Below are positions 63,600 through 64,000 of a stretch of 64,000 nt of DNA, piece by piece. The position numbers and the translations under genes are program-made. This DNA comes from Perca fluviatilis (taxonomy: Eukaryota; Chordata; Actinopteri; Perciformes; Percidae), in contig NC_053118.1 of assembly GCF_010015445.1 (NCBI RefSeq), positions 16,173,437 through 16,237,436 on the forward strand. Direction: 5' to 3'. The notes under the pieces are model-generated. The model made no database searches, was not told the origin of the DNA, and saw only the letters and a list, made by a program, of their open reading frames with translations. Numbering within the stretch: the stretch's first letter is position 1; the number at the start of each line of letters is the position of its first letter.

Positions 63600-64000
63600 A
63601 TATGTAATAAAGGGAAAAACTGGGTAACACCTGGGGAATATGCAGCTTTAAAGACATACTTCCAATGTGTTAAGTAATGTGTTTAAAAAAAACAGGCACA
63701 CAAAATAATAAAAGATTTGTTATTTTAAGCTCCTTCAGACAAGTGGACAACCTGTAAACTTACATCGCTCAAGATAAAAGCTGTGCAACTTCCAAGTAAA
63801 ATCAATAAGTAAACACAAGACTTCAAATGGTGTTAACATGGTAATTTACAATGGAAGATAAGCTCGCCACATCTTGTTAAATGAGAAGCTAAAGTAGCTA
63901 ACAAAGGAACTGATGTAGTTAGCATTTATCAAGGCAAAGTGAATTAATCCTACAGAGATTGGCTGAGTAAGTCCTCTGTCTGGACAAAGTGTGTGCAACT

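Overview
The window looks like vertebrate, almost certainly teleost fish, nuclear DNA. It is AT-rich with about thirty (CA)n/(GT)n microsatellites, short DNA transposons of the hAT, Tc1/mariner, PIF/Harbinger and TTAA-target types, a tRNA-derived SINE, and widely spaced short exons with GT-AG introns. There are no bacterial-type operons, rRNA genes or CRISPR arrays.

The only host gene I can support is the 3' end of cdkal1 on the minus strand (CDKAL1, threonylcarbamoyladenosine tRNA methylthiotransferase). Three consecutive phase-0 coding exons are visible: 30679-30596 and 26580-26416, which together make most of the C-terminal TRAM domain, and 8404-8240, which holds a short linker, the C-terminal membrane anchor and the stop codon. 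The introns between them are 4,015 and 18,011 bases. The intron upstream of 30679 runs to the end of the window without another recognisable exon. Bases 1-8239 are the 3' UTR and downstream flank.

Layout. 1-8239: downstream flank with CA/GT repeats, a degenerate minisatellite (5312-5615), a hAT element (7208-7745) and a 90-base TTAA element (7953-8042) just after the stop codon. 8405-26415: intron with a Harbinger element (12377-13225), a TTAA element (13526-14008), a hAT MITE (14468-14875), a 9-bp-duplication element (15162-15555), a SINE (16083-16256), pyrimidine-rich and CATC-rich stretches, and a three-layer nest of transposons (22280-25034). 26581-30595: intron with a BED-finger hAT element only 86 bases from the splice acceptor. 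30680-64000: long intron with 9-bp-duplication elements (34406-34865 and 40690-41153), a large TTAA element (35532-37249), a broken Tc1 element (38148-39740), hAT elements (39819-40058, 42888-43920, 58172-58581), a SINE-like copy (56119-56330), another TTAA element (60591-61339) and a GC-rich composite repeat (62478-63599).

The most notable structures are: (i) the triple nest, where removing an insertion flanked by the 8-bp duplication ttacgaca rejoins a Myb/SANT-like coding segment of the outer element; (ii) a small terminal-inverted-repeat element carrying a RecQ-helicase-like motif I segment; (iii) repeated TTAA-target elements, one with long internal inverted arms and tandem repeats; and (iv) several non-repetitive AT-rich stretches full of homeodomain/POU-like sites. 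Stretches of type (iv) could be conserved regulatory elements, since CDKAL1 introns in vertebrates are thought to hold long-range enhancers of SOX4.
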